This document shows, piece by piece, positions 1-6,444 of a stretch of DNA of 9,788 bases. The DNA lies in assembly GCA_002362735.1 (NCBI GenBank), contig DEUU01000160.1:1-9788 (forward strand), written 5' to 3'. The stretch comes from Dehalococcoidia bacterium UBA3254. GTDB taxonomy: Bacteria; Chloroflexota; Dehalococcoidia; Dehalococcoidales; UBA3254. Each line of letters begins with the position of its first letter. Position 1 is the stretch's first letter. Made by a program: the position numbers and the translations under genes. The notes under the pieces are model-generated. The model was given only the letters and a program-made list of their open reading frames with translations. It was not told where the DNA came from and searched no databases.

Positions 1-165
1 AGAGTAAGTGCAGGAAATTTCTATGGCGCAAAGAAAATTATCAATAATCTGGATAAAGCCATTTTATTGAATACTCTACCCCAATGTGAAGAACGTTGTA
101 TTATGAATAAAACAACAAAGAAGCCGGTTGAAATAGTTAAAGTCATAGAATATCTTCTTAAATGA
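1..165 (+). CDS. 3' end of an unidentified protein gene (partial)
   Basis: Frame 1 is open from the window edge for 54 codons and stops at TGA 163-165. The visible tail begins RVSAGNFYGAKK and ends KVIEYLLK. It is charged and probably helical at the C-terminus, with a CxxxC pair (CEERC) near residues 30-34 of the visible part that could bind metal or be structural. No signal peptide or membrane segment is visible in this part. I do not recognise the family. The call rests on an open frame with ordinary codon use and a plausible amphipathic C-terminus. A chance open frame of this length at a window edge cannot be excluded. No clear terminator follows; only the short palindrome CAATATTG at 197-204 is seen. 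Confidence 0.45.
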   Translation, partial: RVSAGNFYGAKKIINNLDKAILLNTLPQCEERCIMNKTTKKPVEIVKVIEYLLK

Positions 166-259
166 GTTGAAATTAAAAAACTATTATATACAATGCCAAT
201 ATTGCCGAAGCATATCCTTTTTATGTTTCATATCTAGCCTTATTTTTATACAAAAATCT

Positions 260-396
260 AAAAAGTAATCTTATTGGCCAGAGAAATCTGTAATTTTTTT
301 GCCTTGAAATTAGGCCCCCCTCAATATTACCCTTTTGGAATATTGGAGAAGTTGAAAAATCAGAATTTTTTTGAACCACTTTTCGGGGGCGGATCA
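260..396 (+). repeat. Dispersed intergenic repeat, copy 1 (~137 bp)
   Basis: This block aligns end to end with 6196-6331 in the same orientation. Shared landmarks, in order, are AAAAAGT, GGCCAGAG-A-ATCTG, a run of T then GCCTT, CCTTTT-GGA-TATTGGA, AAGTTGAAAA, TTTTGAA-CACTTTTCGGGG and GCGGATCA. The two copies are diverged (roughly three quarters identical by eye) but nearly equal in length. Two potential hairpins recur: a short stem closed by a GNRA-type loop (278-290, loop GAAA) and a longer stem pairing CAATATT 322-328 with AATATTG 339-345. It lies in the 385-base gap between the gene ending at 165 and the carboxylesterase, ending 154 bases before its start. The rest of that gap holds only the promoter at 460-489. 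A minus-strand open frame (221-448) crosses the repeat, but the second copy has stops in that frame, so I treat it as non-coding. Confidence 0.7.
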
Positions 397-459
397 TTTC
401 CTTTGGTGCTGTTAATCGCATTATATAATTCCTGAGGTGGATTATCATAAGAGCTTTAC

Positions 460-489
460 TTGTCGTTGTTAAGACGATTTGAATATAAT
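460..489 (+). promoter_or_regulatory. Sigma70-type promoter for the carboxylesterase
   Basis: The -35 box TTGTCG (460-465, four of six consensus bases) is separated by 18 bp from a perfect -10 box TATAAT (484-489). Transcription would start near 496 and leave a leader of about 55 bases. A second TATAAT at 424-429 lacks a good -35 box at the right distance. Confidence 0.45.
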
Positions 490-550
490 ATTATAACCTG
501 CCTTAATTCATTAACTCTCAACCTGATATTAAATTAAAAAGGAAAGAAGT

Positions 551-1987
551 ATGAACATTATAAAGCTGGACACTGGTTATATTTCAGGGACTGTTCTCGG
601 AGAAACCGGACGGGAGGTCCATGTTTACCGTGCCATCCCCTACGCCGCTCCACCAATCGGAGCATTACGCTGGAAGCCACCGCAACCAGCGGTATCATGG
701 TCGGGTGTGCGCGAATGCACCAGGTTCAGTATCCAGGCTGCCCAATATCCGGATATTCACGCGTCCGAGAAAATGCAGGCGTTACCATCGAGCGAAGATT
801 GTCTTTATCTGAATGTTATGACACCCGCCAAAGAGGCGACCGAAAAATTACCGGTAATGGTCTGGTTTCACGGCGGAGGCACCCGATATGGGAATGGCAA
901 TTTACCTATCAGTAATAGCCTCGGACTGCCTGCTCACGGTGTCGTACTGGTTACGGTAAATCACCGGTTGGGAGTGCTCGGATTAATGGCGCACTCCTTA
1001 CTCTCCCGCGAATCGCCCCATGGTTCATCCGGTAATTACGAGTTTCTGGATTTGATTGCTTCTCTGCAGTGGGTTAAAAAGAACATCGCTGCCTTTGGCG
1101 GCGATCCGAACAATGTCACCATCTTCGGCCAGTCAGGAGGAGGGGGCAAAGTCATTGCTATGATGATTTCCCCATTGGCAAAAGGGCTATTTCACAGGGC
1201 TCTTGTCCAGAGCGGGGGAAATTATTTTGAACCTGCCTATCTCAAAGACCTGGAAAAATACGGTGAAAAATACTTTGCCAAACTCGGGGTCGATAAGGAA
1301 AAAGATCCTCTGGCCGCAGCCCGTGCGATACCCTGCGAAAAAATAGTCGAAGCAGAACAGGCTTTAAATGTGGAACTGGGTCGAGAGTATTTATTTATGG
1401 GTCCGTGGAGCCAGGTTATAGACGGATGGTTCATGCCTGATTCAATACTGAACATATTCAAGACAGGGAAGCATAATCAAGTGCCTTTCCTGGTGGTATC
1501 TGATTTGGGAGAACTTACTGGCCCAGGCCTGGTCATAGCCGATAAAATGGTCAATAACTACATAAGTATGATGAAGGCGCCAGGTAAAGCCAACTCAAGA
1601 GGATATGCTGCTGTTTTCGACCGGGTACCGGATAATTGGAGGAAGGAAAGCGGTGTATCCGCCCACGGTATGGAGTTGCACTATATGTTCGGATCACTGG
1701 ATGTCGTCGAAGCCTGGGAAGCCCATTATGGAGGTTTTGCCCTGGCTGGTGCTAAGTCACCTATGCCGGCGCTTTCAGATACCGACAGAAAAATCTCCGA
1801 AGCAATGATGAACCTGTGGACCGAGTTTGCCAGAACGGGAAATCCCAGCGTTAAAGGGCTTATCGAGTGGCCAGCCTGGGACGAAGCCAGTGATCGGTAC
1901 CTTTACATTAACGAGTCTCTGCAAATTAAACCCGGGTTTTCTGACCTGGCAAAGATAATTCCTATAAGAATAAGCATAACCCTGTAA
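551..1987 (+). CDS. Type-B carboxylesterase (alpha/beta hydrolase)
   Basis: A 478-residue serine hydrolase of the carboxylesterase type B (COesterase) family, which hydrolyses carboxylic esters. The N-terminus carries the family signatures RAIPYAAPPIGALRWKPP (27-44) and SEDCLYLNV (81-89). The oxyanion-hole motif WFHGGG is at 105-110. The nucleophile elbow is FGQSGGGG with Ser195. The acid is probably Glu321 (SDLGEL) and the base His372 (AHGMELHYMFG). There is no signal peptide or membrane segment, so it is probably cytoplasmic. The start is supported by GGAAAG at 541-546, four bases upstream. It seems to be a single-gene unit between its own promoter and the hairpin at 2001-2042. The Glu-His distance of about 51 residues is shorter than in well-known relatives such as p-nitrobenzyl esterase, suggesting a reduced lid region. 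The natural substrate cannot be read from the sequence. Confidence 0.93.
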   Translation: MNIIKLDTGYISGTVLGETGREVHVYRAIPYAAPPIGALRWKPPQPAVSWSGVRECTRFSIQAAQYPDIHASEKMQALPSSEDCLYLNVMTPAKEATEKLPVMVWFHGGGTRYGNGNLPISNSLGLPAHGVVLVTVNHRLGVLGLMAHSLLSRESPHGSSGNYEFLDLIASLQWVKKNIAAFGGDPNNVTIFGQSGGGGKVIAMMISPLAKGLFHRALVQSGGNYFEPAYLKDLEKYGEKYFAKLGVDKEKDPLAAARAIPCEKIVEAEQALNVELGREYLFMGPWSQVIDGWFMPDSILNIFKTGKHNQVPFLVVSDLGELTGPGLVIADKMVNNYISMMKAPGKANSRGYAAVFDRVPDNWRKESGVSAHGMELHYMFGSLDVVEAWEAHYGGFALAGAKSPMPALSDTDRKISEAMMNLWTEFARTGNPSVKGLIEWPAWDEASDRYLYINESLQIKPGFSDLAKIIPIRISITL

Positions 1988-2000
1988 AGGTCCCGAAGCA

Positions 2001-2042
2001 ATATAAAATGGCGCCCAAAGATTTCCGGGTACCATTTTATAT
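2001..2042 (+). terminator. Strong hairpin after the carboxylesterase gene
   Basis: ATATAAAATGG (2001-2011) is perfectly complementary to CCATTTTATAT (2032-2042), 11 bp. The stem continues inward past one mismatch with a G-T pair and CCC/GGG (2014-2016 with 2027-2029), leaving a loop of about 10 bases. It begins 13 bases after the stop codon, the expected place for transcript-end formation. No separate T-tract follows, although the 3' arm itself is T-rich. It could therefore act as a terminator or as a 3'-end stabiliser. Confidence 0.55.
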
Positions 2043-2300
2043 AATCCCGGTTTCAATTCAAATCAATTATTTATTACCATTGAACGAACATTGGGGATTA
2101 AAACATGTGCTTAACAATCGTGAAATCATTAATTGCCTGCCGTTCTTCTATTTTTTGTGAGAGAATCCTGATACTCAGATTGAATTGTGGCTGTATAGGC
2201 GATTTATCGCATTTTGATCAGGTGGTAAAAAATCGAATTTTCCGCGCATAAAAGGGATCAAACCGATCCTTCTCCGCAAGTAATAGTAAAGAGGGTTCTC

Positions 2301-2329
2301 TTGACTCCATTCCTTGAGAAGGTTAAAGT
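2301..2329 (+). promoter_or_regulatory. Sigma70-type promoter for the nuclease-like gene
   Basis: TTGACT (2301-2306, five of six consensus bases) is followed after 17 bp by TAAAGT (2324-2329, four of six). Transcription would start near 2336, about 44 bases before the start codon at 2380. Confidence 0.4.
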
Positions 2330-2379
2330 AATTTTAATTTACTACTTCCACTGGTAAAAATATAAATGGGCGGAGAAAT

Positions 2380-2925
2380 ATGATCCGGGAATATACCGAA
2401 GAGACCAAATCTGATTTTGAAGGGACAATTCTGGATATCGAGACGATTGGAGAATTCGACCAATCTTGCCAGTATGACTCCCGGCACTACCGGAAATTCA
2501 AGCAAACTATCCTTGGTTATATCGATAGAAATCACCTGCATATTTACTGTGCTAAAAGCCTGGAAGGAATCGAGAAGCTCAGGCTGCTAACTCCGGAAAT
2601 CTTTTCTAGTCTGAAAAGGCCTTTTTATGCTTTTAATTGTAATTTTGAAAGCGGAGTCTGGTTTAATCTAACGGGCATCCAGATTAAATTTGATGGTGAG
2701 TTGCAGGGTGAACCCTTTGAAAGTAAAAAGAACGCGATTCTGAAATTGAGAATTTCCAACTATAATGACCCATTCTGGGATAAAGGCCAGATGTGCATTA
2801 AAGCCTGGTATGATGGGGATTTTGAGAAGGCCATTGCCCATAACCGGGCTTGCTTGCTGAAAGAAAGAGAGATCCTTCTTAAAAGAGGACATTGCGAACC
2901 TGATAAAGTCCTGTTTTTAAAATAG
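2380..2925 (+). CDS. DEDD/RNase H-fold 3'-5' exonuclease-like protein
   Basis: A 181-residue soluble protein. Residues 12-24 (DFEGTILDIETIG) match the ExoI signature of DEDD-superfamily exonucleases, a beta strand ending in D-x-E, here Asp19 and Glu21. A following strand-turn-strand and a central FNCNFESGVW (85-94) sit where ExoII (N-x2-3-[FY]-D) is expected, but with Glu90 in place of Asp. The C-terminal segment YNDPFWDKGQMCIKAWYDGD (128-147) then AHNRACLLKE (153-162) takes the place of ExoIII, without a canonical Yx3D or Hx5D. The protein resembles compact RNase H-like proteins of the YprB / PolB-exonuclease-related type, which act on nucleic acids. Catalysis is plausible but not assured. 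The start is supported by GGAG at 2372-2375, four bases upstream. It stands alone and converges on the minus-strand gene ending at 3085. Confidence 0.55.
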   Translation: MIREYTEETKSDFEGTILDIETIGEFDQSCQYDSRHYRKFKQTILGYIDRNHLHIYCAKSLEGIEKLRLLTPEIFSSLKRPFYAFNCNFESGVWFNLTGIQIKFDGELQGEPFESKKNAILKLRISNYNDPFWDKGQMCIKAWYDGDFEKAIAHNRACLLKEREILLKRGHCEPDKVLFLK

Positions 2926-3013
2926 GTATAGAGGCCCTATAACATGTTCGTGTCAGATTCAGCTTAACGCTTCGAATTATTATGCTCGACCAAATGGAAC
3001 GACATCTAGATCC

Positions 3014-3034
3014 CTTCCGCCCGGAAGTTGTCTT
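3014..3034 (+). terminator. Weak terminator-like hairpin between convergent genes
   Basis: CTTCCG (3014-3019) pairs with CGGAAG (3022-3027), and the T-rich TTGTCTTTT follows. The stem is short and lies about 90 bases past the stop at 2925, so this is only a possible terminator. A smaller inverted repeat, TATAG/CTATA (2927-2941), directly follows the stop. Confidence 0.25.
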
Positions 3035-3084
3035 TTCAGTAATCTTTCCACGGCTTTCCTAAGAGGAACCATCCCTATTAATGA

Positions 3085-4581
3085 CTATGCTGTTGCTTTA
3101 AATTTCCTGCCTTCATTTTTACAGATTCGACGGATAATTGTCTTACCTGAGTTAGCATTGTGGAAGAGGGAAGCGCTCATTGTAGCCCAAATCCCTACGA
3201 AATAAAAATTGGATAGTCCCGGTAGTGTTGTTTTAAATTTTTTCTCAGACGGGTCTTCTCTAAAACTGAAACCAAATTTCCGATTGGGCAGGTTGAACCA
3301 TCCCTGACTACCTCCCATATACCGCTCCCACGTCATCAGTGTAGCCGTATCGATGACTTCAATCTGGTTTTTTATTCCTTTGAAATGACTTGCCAGAATC
3401 TCAATGACTTGTTCGGCAACCTTCTGTTTTTCCTCTTTGTATTTTCCCCTGTCCTCATTGTAAAGTTTCTTCCAGTAAGCATAGCTGGCGGGCAATTCCA
3501 CTTTGATCGTGCCCTTGCCAGCCGGAGCCATCGTCTTATCGAAGCCGTATAACTGGGCTTCGATGCTGTCATATTTATGGTTGGCTATCGTCATCGGCTG
3601 GTCAAGCAATAATACCAGGGATGAAGGCTCAGGAGAGAGGTCGCGGTTGACACCCAGGAAGACATCCACTGCAAAGGGAGTCTCGTCAGTAATGGGACTG
3701 CAGTATCCGCGGACGGTCTCGTTTATGTACTGGCCGTCTAACAAATCAAATATCGTTTTACGCCCATCGGCATCCGAAATTATCACGTCTGCCCGGTATT
3801 CACTCCCGTCAGCGAGCTTGACTCCTGTCGCTTTGTTGTTTTCGACGATTATTTTGGTCACCCGGCTGCGGTAATACACTTTTCCCCCCAAAGCCAGGTA
3901 ACACTTCTCGATCGATTTGGGAAGTTCCGCTGCTCCACCCACCGGCCATTTGATATCTTTGCTCAGTCCTCCTGCTTTCCAGATGAGATGAAGAAAGGTT
4001 GGAGTCTCCGGATTGGAATACATGAGCAGTGCAAAAGCTTTTCTCAGGAAGGGATCTGAAAATCGTTCCGCATAACCCTGCATGTTAACTTTAAGCCATT
4101 TCCGCATCGATATCATTGCAGGAAGACTTTTTACCATCTTCCAGAAGGAGATGCCCAACATAGTATCACCAATATTGTTTTTATCAAATGTCTTGATAGC
4201 TTTAATATATTGGTCAATTACTTTTTCATCCCCCGGAGACAGTTTTAGCATCGTCTCTTTAAGTCTTTCAGGGTCATAGTAATCAATAAGCATTTTGCCA
4301 TCTGCGGAAGCGACGGCAGTACACTCTTCGAGAAGTACGAGTTCGCGGGGCATAGCCCCAATCTCGTGCCATAACTGATTAATTCTCGAGCCGGAGCGGC
4401 AGCCGAAAAAGTGATGGATACAGGCATCAAAGGTGTAGCCTCCACGCTGCCAGGATGCACATTGCCCGCCTGGCCTGGTATGCATTTCAAATATCTGAGT
4501 CTCGTAGCCATTCATTTGCCCGTAGATGCCGGCAGCCAGACCGCCCATGCCGGCTCCGATGATGATAATTGAATTAGCCAT
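3085..4581 (-). CDS. FAD-dependent oxidoreductase, CrtI/phytoene desaturase-like
   Basis: A 498-residue flavoprotein related to phytoene desaturases and carotenoid/retinol oxidoreductases (COG1233-type). The N-terminus is a dinucleotide-binding fold: SIIIIGAGMGGLAAG gives GxGxxG at 9-14, with Glu32 at the end of the second strand for the ribose of FAD. GGQCASW (38-44) and the glycine-rich WPVGGAAELPKSIE are typical of the family. So is the C-terminal FAD-contacting segment NFYFVGIWATMSASLFHNANSGK. No signal peptide or clear membrane helix is visible. The start is ATG 4581 rather than the TTG at 4584, because AGGAG (4590-4594) is eight bases from the ATG. It is the second gene of a minus-strand operon, 58 bases after the SDR gene. 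No other carotenoid gene is in the window, so the substrate is open: a polyisoprenoid, a quinone-like lipid or another hydrophobic compound. Confidence 0.85.
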   Translation of the reverse strand: MANSIIIIGAGMGGLAAGIYGQMNGYETQIFEMHTRPGGQCASWQRGGYTFDACIHHFFGCRSGSRINQLWHEIGAMPRELVLLEECTAVASADGKMLIDYYDPERLKETMLKLSPGDEKVIDQYIKAIKTFDKNNIGDTMLGISFWKMVKSLPAMISMRKWLKVNMQGYAERFSDPFLRKAFALLMYSNPETPTFLHLIWKAGGLSKDIKWPVGGAAELPKSIEKCYLALGGKVYYRSRVTKIIVENNKATGVKLADGSEYRADVIISDADGRKTIFDLLDGQYINETVRGYCSPITDETPFAVDVFLGVNRDLSPEPSSLVLLLDQPMTIANHKYDSIEAQLYGFDKTMAPAGKGTIKVELPASYAYWKKLYNEDRGKYKEEKQKVAEQVIEILASHFKGIKNQIEVIDTATLMTWERYMGGSQGWFNLPNRKFGFSFREDPSEKKFKTTLPGLSNFYFVGIWATMSASLFHNANSGKTIIRRICKNEGRKFKATA

Positions 4582-4589
4582 CAAATATA

Positions 4590-4594
4590 CTCCT
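4590..4594 (-). promoter_or_regulatory. Shine-Dalgarno AGGAG fixing the flavoprotein start
   Basis: On the minus strand AGGAG is followed by eight bases and then ATG (4581). The upstream in-frame TTG (4584) would sit only five bases away and is a weaker codon. ATG is preferred. Confidence 0.6.
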
Positions 4595-4639
4595 GGATAT
4601 TCTTCAATTGCACGATGTTCAGATTGTTTCCATCCAGCC

Positions 4640-5509
4640 CTATAGATTCAAGGTTTTCTTAACTGTCTCTCTAAGAGGTGTTTCTTTATTAATGAGAACG
4701 CGCAGGTCATCCGATCTTTTTTCCCATTCGCCAGCGGCAACTCCATCATATAGCGTAGCTCTTTGGGTTGCTCTGGATTCAGAAAATCCGGATTTAATCA
4801 AATATTCTTTGGCTTCCTCTAGAGACCCGGGCCGGTGTTTTACCTGTTTATGTAAAAGGTCTGAAAGTATTTGAGCCAGGTCATCGAAGCTCCATAGTTG
4901 ATCAGAAACCAGGTTGTAGGTCTTATTTTCGTGTCCTGTCTGAGCCGCCAGGACAGTAGCCTGGGCTAAAGCCAGGTCGCTTCTCGTAACTGTGTTGATT
5001 TTACCGCTCCCCGTATTAGTTACAATAATTCCGGATTCAACGGTTTTCATCAATTCGGGTCCAATAAAGAGCTCAGTGTATAAGGTGTCCCGCAGGAAAG
5101 TATAGGTTAACCGGCTGGCTTTGATAGCCTGCTCTGTGGCAAGATGCAGCAGTGCAGGTCCGAAAGTAGCATCTTCGGCAAAAGCGGTGCCCGTATAGCA
5201 GAGATGTTCGACACCCGCTAATTTAGCAGCCCGTACGGCATTAGCGTGCTGAACCATCCGCAAAGTCTCATCAAAAGCATCTGAGCTTGAAATTAAAAGG
5301 AGCCTGGATATTCTATTGAAAGCCTTAACAAGAGACGCTGGGTCCATATAGTTACCGTATCGTACTTCAACGCCGAGACTAGCTAAAGGAGCTGCCCTCT
5401 CAGTATTTCGGACCACCGCCACAATCTGATTAACGGACATTTTTTTCAAAAGATGCTTTATGACAAAATTTCCTAATTGACCAGTAGCTCCGGTAACAGC
5501 GACGACCAT
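4640..5509 (-). CDS. NmrA-type SDR, QorB/YtfG-like NAD(P)H:quinone oxidoreductase
   Basis: A 289-residue atypical short-chain dehydrogenase of the NmrA-like group. The start MVVAVTGATGQLGN gives the NAD(P)-binding GxxGxxG at residues 7-13. The following pattern, QIVAVVRN then a second-strand VRYGNYMDPASL, RLLLISSSDAFDE and AGVEHLCYTGTAF, closely follows E. coli YtfG/QorB (286 residues), including the VTRSDLALA segment and a C-terminal Rossmann-flanking domain. Such proteins reduce quinones or act as redox sensors in the cytoplasm. There is no active-site Tyr-x3-Lys pair in the classical position, as expected for this group. The start is ATG 5509: AAGGAAG (5515-5521) overlaps the alternative GTG 5515 and is correctly spaced for the ATG. 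It is the first gene of an operon with the CrtI-like flavoprotein. Confidence 0.88.
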   Translation of the reverse strand: MVVAVTGATGQLGNFVIKHLLKKMSVNQIVAVVRNTERAAPLASLGVEVRYGNYMDPASLVKAFNRISRLLLISSSDAFDETLRMVQHANAVRAAKLAGVEHLCYTGTAFAEDATFGPALLHLATEQAIKASRLTYTFLRDTLYTELFIGPELMKTVESGIIVTNTGSGKINTVTRSDLALAQATVLAAQTGHENKTYNLVSDQLWSFDDLAQILSDLLHKQVKHRPGSLEEAKEYLIKSGFSESRATQRATLYDGVAAGEWEKRSDDLRVLINKETPLRETVKKTLNL

Positions 5510-5514
5510 ATACA

Positions 5515-5521
5515 CTTCCTT
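5515..5521 (-). promoter_or_regulatory. Shine-Dalgarno AAGGAAG fixing the SDR start
   Basis: The minus-strand AAGGAAG lies five bases from ATG 5509. The in-frame GTG at 5515 overlaps the end of the ribosome-binding site and so cannot be the start. Confidence 0.65.
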
Positions 5522-5557
5522 CGAATAATATAATTCATACCAAACAACACTGACTAA

Positions 5558-5586
5558 ATCATAACTGAAGCCATTAAACGTTACAA
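5558..5586 (-). promoter_or_regulatory. Sigma70-type promoter for the SDR-flavoprotein operon
   Basis: On the minus strand, TTGTAA (5586-5581, four of six consensus bases) is followed after exactly 17 bp by TATGAT (5563-5558, five of six). The transcript would start near 5551, about 42 bases before the start codon. The rest of the gap up to 5758 holds the inverted repeat CCATAA/TTATGG (5644-5665) and the palindrome TACCGGTA (5702-5709), but no gene. Confidence 0.5.
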
Positions 5587-5758
5587 ACTACGTCCCTCAC
5601 TTTCAAAGGCTTAATATACGACCAGAGAGACCGGTGAACTTATCCATAACCTGCCTGTTTTATGGTAGGCTGCCCGCCTCAATGAAATGAGAAAACCTGG
5701 TTACCGGTAGGCCGGATGCAATCCAAGTGGAGTTCAAGCAATACAAAACTATTGTGGC

Positions 5759-5804
5759 AAAAAACCAAAACCGCCCTTTATCCCGATCTTTCAGGTGACG
5801 GTTT
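5759..5804 (-). terminator. Rho-independent terminator of the DUF998-like gene
   Basis: Read on the minus strand, AAACCGTC (5804-5797) pairs with GGCGGTTT (5775-5768) in an 8-bp stem with one T-G wobble. The loop is about 21 bases. A T-rich tail, TGGTTTTTTG, follows directly. The stem starts only four bases after the stop codon at 5809. Confidence 0.55.
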
Positions 5805-5808
5805 CTAA

Positions 5809-6072
5809 TCAGTAATATTTTTTAAGTCTCTTATTAGCATTAACCCAGCTGCGCAGACCGATAAAGAAGGCCACCAGGACAAGACTGGTCAGAACACAAC
5901 CCAGATTGTAAATCAATGCCCCGGATGGATTTACCAAAGGATTACCCAAATCACTCAGCCAGTTCGTAAATGGGCTATAGATGTCAGGATATTTGGACAT
6001 GGATAATGCCGTGAAAATCACATATATGCCAAAAGCCGTAAAGCCAGTAACAGAGATGAACAGCCGTCTCAT
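5809..6072 (-). CDS. Short DUF998-like membrane protein (N-terminal third only)
   Basis: An 87-residue membrane protein with a first hydrophobic helix at about 4-25 and a second at about 53-73. The extra-membrane loop SPFTNWLSDLGNPLVNPSG (33-51) resembles the conserved loop after the first helix of DUF998 proteins (sSdLG...Np.a..fn.g). DUF998 proteins usually have about 200 residues and six helices, so only the first two-helix unit is present. It ends in a basic tail, KRLKKYY. The start is well supported by GAGG (6079-6082), six bases upstream. No continuation is visible in the other frames downstream, and a terminator follows at once. It is therefore either an intact mini-version or an old truncation with its signals still in place. 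The function of DUF998 is unknown to me. Confidence 0.65.
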   Translation of the reverse strand: MRRLFISVTGFTAFGIYVIFTALSMSKYPDIYSPFTNWLSDLGNPLVNPSGALIYNLGCVLTSLVLVAFFIGLRSWVNANKRLKKYY

Positions 6073-6091
6073 GATTTACCTCGCTGGTGCT

Positions 6092-6121
6092 ATTATAGAA
6101 TTTCTTTTAATTAGAAAACAA
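6092..6121 (-). promoter_or_regulatory. Promoter for the DUF998-like gene
   Basis: On the minus strand a perfect TATAAT (6097-6092) lies 18 bp from a weak TTGTTT (6121-6116). The predicted start near 6085 leaves a very short leader just covering the Shine-Dalgarno. The -10 box overlaps TATAGAAT (plus strand 6094-6101), which matches half of the palindrome in the crotonase promoter. Confidence 0.4.
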
Positions 6122-6195
6122 GGCTAACTTCTCTTCGGCTATTTTTAATCCACAAAAAGTCGATTTGCTGGCTTTAGCCTGCTCCTGCCTTGTTC

Positions 6196-6331
6196 AAAAA
6201 GTCTTTTTGGCCAGAGAGATCTGGAAATTTTTCAGCCTTTAAATGAAACTCTTCTCAGTATGACCTTTTTGGATTATTGGATAAGTTGAAAATTCGGTTT
6301 TATTTTGAAACACTTTTCGGGGAGCGGATCA
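6196..6331 (+). repeat. Dispersed intergenic repeat, copy 2 (~136 bp)
   Basis: This is the second, diverged copy of the element at 260-396, same orientation and nearly the same length. Its first hairpin is better formed here: CCAGA (6211-6215), loop GAGA, TCTGG (6220-6224), five pairs with a GNRA loop. The second hairpin is kept through a G-T pair: CAGTA (6256-6260) with TATTG (6275-6279), an internal loop, CC/GG and a T5 loop. It lies between the divergent DUF998-like and DNA-binding genes, ending 152 bases before the start codon at 6484. Copy 1 ends 154 bases before its downstream gene. Confidence 0.7.
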
Positions 6332-6337
6332 ATCTCT

Positions 6338-6359
6338 TATTAATAAAATATTAATAAAA
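6338..6359. repeat. 11-bp perfect tandem duplication
   Basis: TATTAATAAAA occurs twice head to tail (6338-6348 and 6349-6359), immediately after the dispersed repeat and inside a very AT-rich stretch. It may be slippage. AT-rich DNA of this kind upstream of a promoter can also act as an UP-like or bendable element. Confidence 0.6.
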
Positions 6360-6381
6360 AATATTTATCTTTTATACGATT

Positions 6382-6410
6382 TTTTCAATTATTATTGTAA
6401 AGATTATAGA
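6382..6410 (+). promoter_or_regulatory. Possible promoter for the small DNA-binding protein
   Basis: TTTTCA (6382-6387, four of six) and TATAGA (6405-6410, four of six) are 17 bp apart. The start would be near 6417, giving a leader of about 67 bases that includes the alternative hairpins at 6445-6479. The AT-rich context makes chance matches likely. Confidence 0.3.
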
Positions 6411-6444
6411 AAGCCTATTAGTGGCTAAAAAATAGAGAAAGGGT

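Larger units (their letters stand above)
1988..2379. other. 392-base intergenic region with several hairpins
   Basis: After the terminator-like hairpin (2001-2042), I see two smaller inverted repeats. GCGAT/ATCGC is at 2199-2210. GGATC/GATCC, extended by a wobble and an A-T pair, is at 2253-2271. A 48-codon plus-strand frame runs from ATG 2105 to TAA 2251, with a GGGG run about eight bases upstream. Its residues (MCLTIVKSLIACRSS...) match nothing I know, so I do not call it a gene. The right end holds the promoter for the next gene. Confidence 0.4.

Noticed and set aside
221..448. A 75-codon minus-strand open frame covering repeat copy 1
   Set aside because: The equivalent frame in repeat copy 2 (6196-6331) is interrupted by stops, no convincing ribosome-binding site precedes it, and the preserved feature is hairpin structure, not protein sequence.
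2105..2251. A 48-codon plus-strand frame in the gap after the esterase gene
   Set aside because: It has only a loose G-run as ribosome site, unremarkable composition, no recognisable family, and lies among inverted repeats. It is too weak to call a gene.
5622..5630. CCAGAGAGA, matching nine bases of repeat copy 2
   Set aside because: No flanking similarity to the repeat extends on either side, and the pairing arm TCTGG is absent. Chance match.
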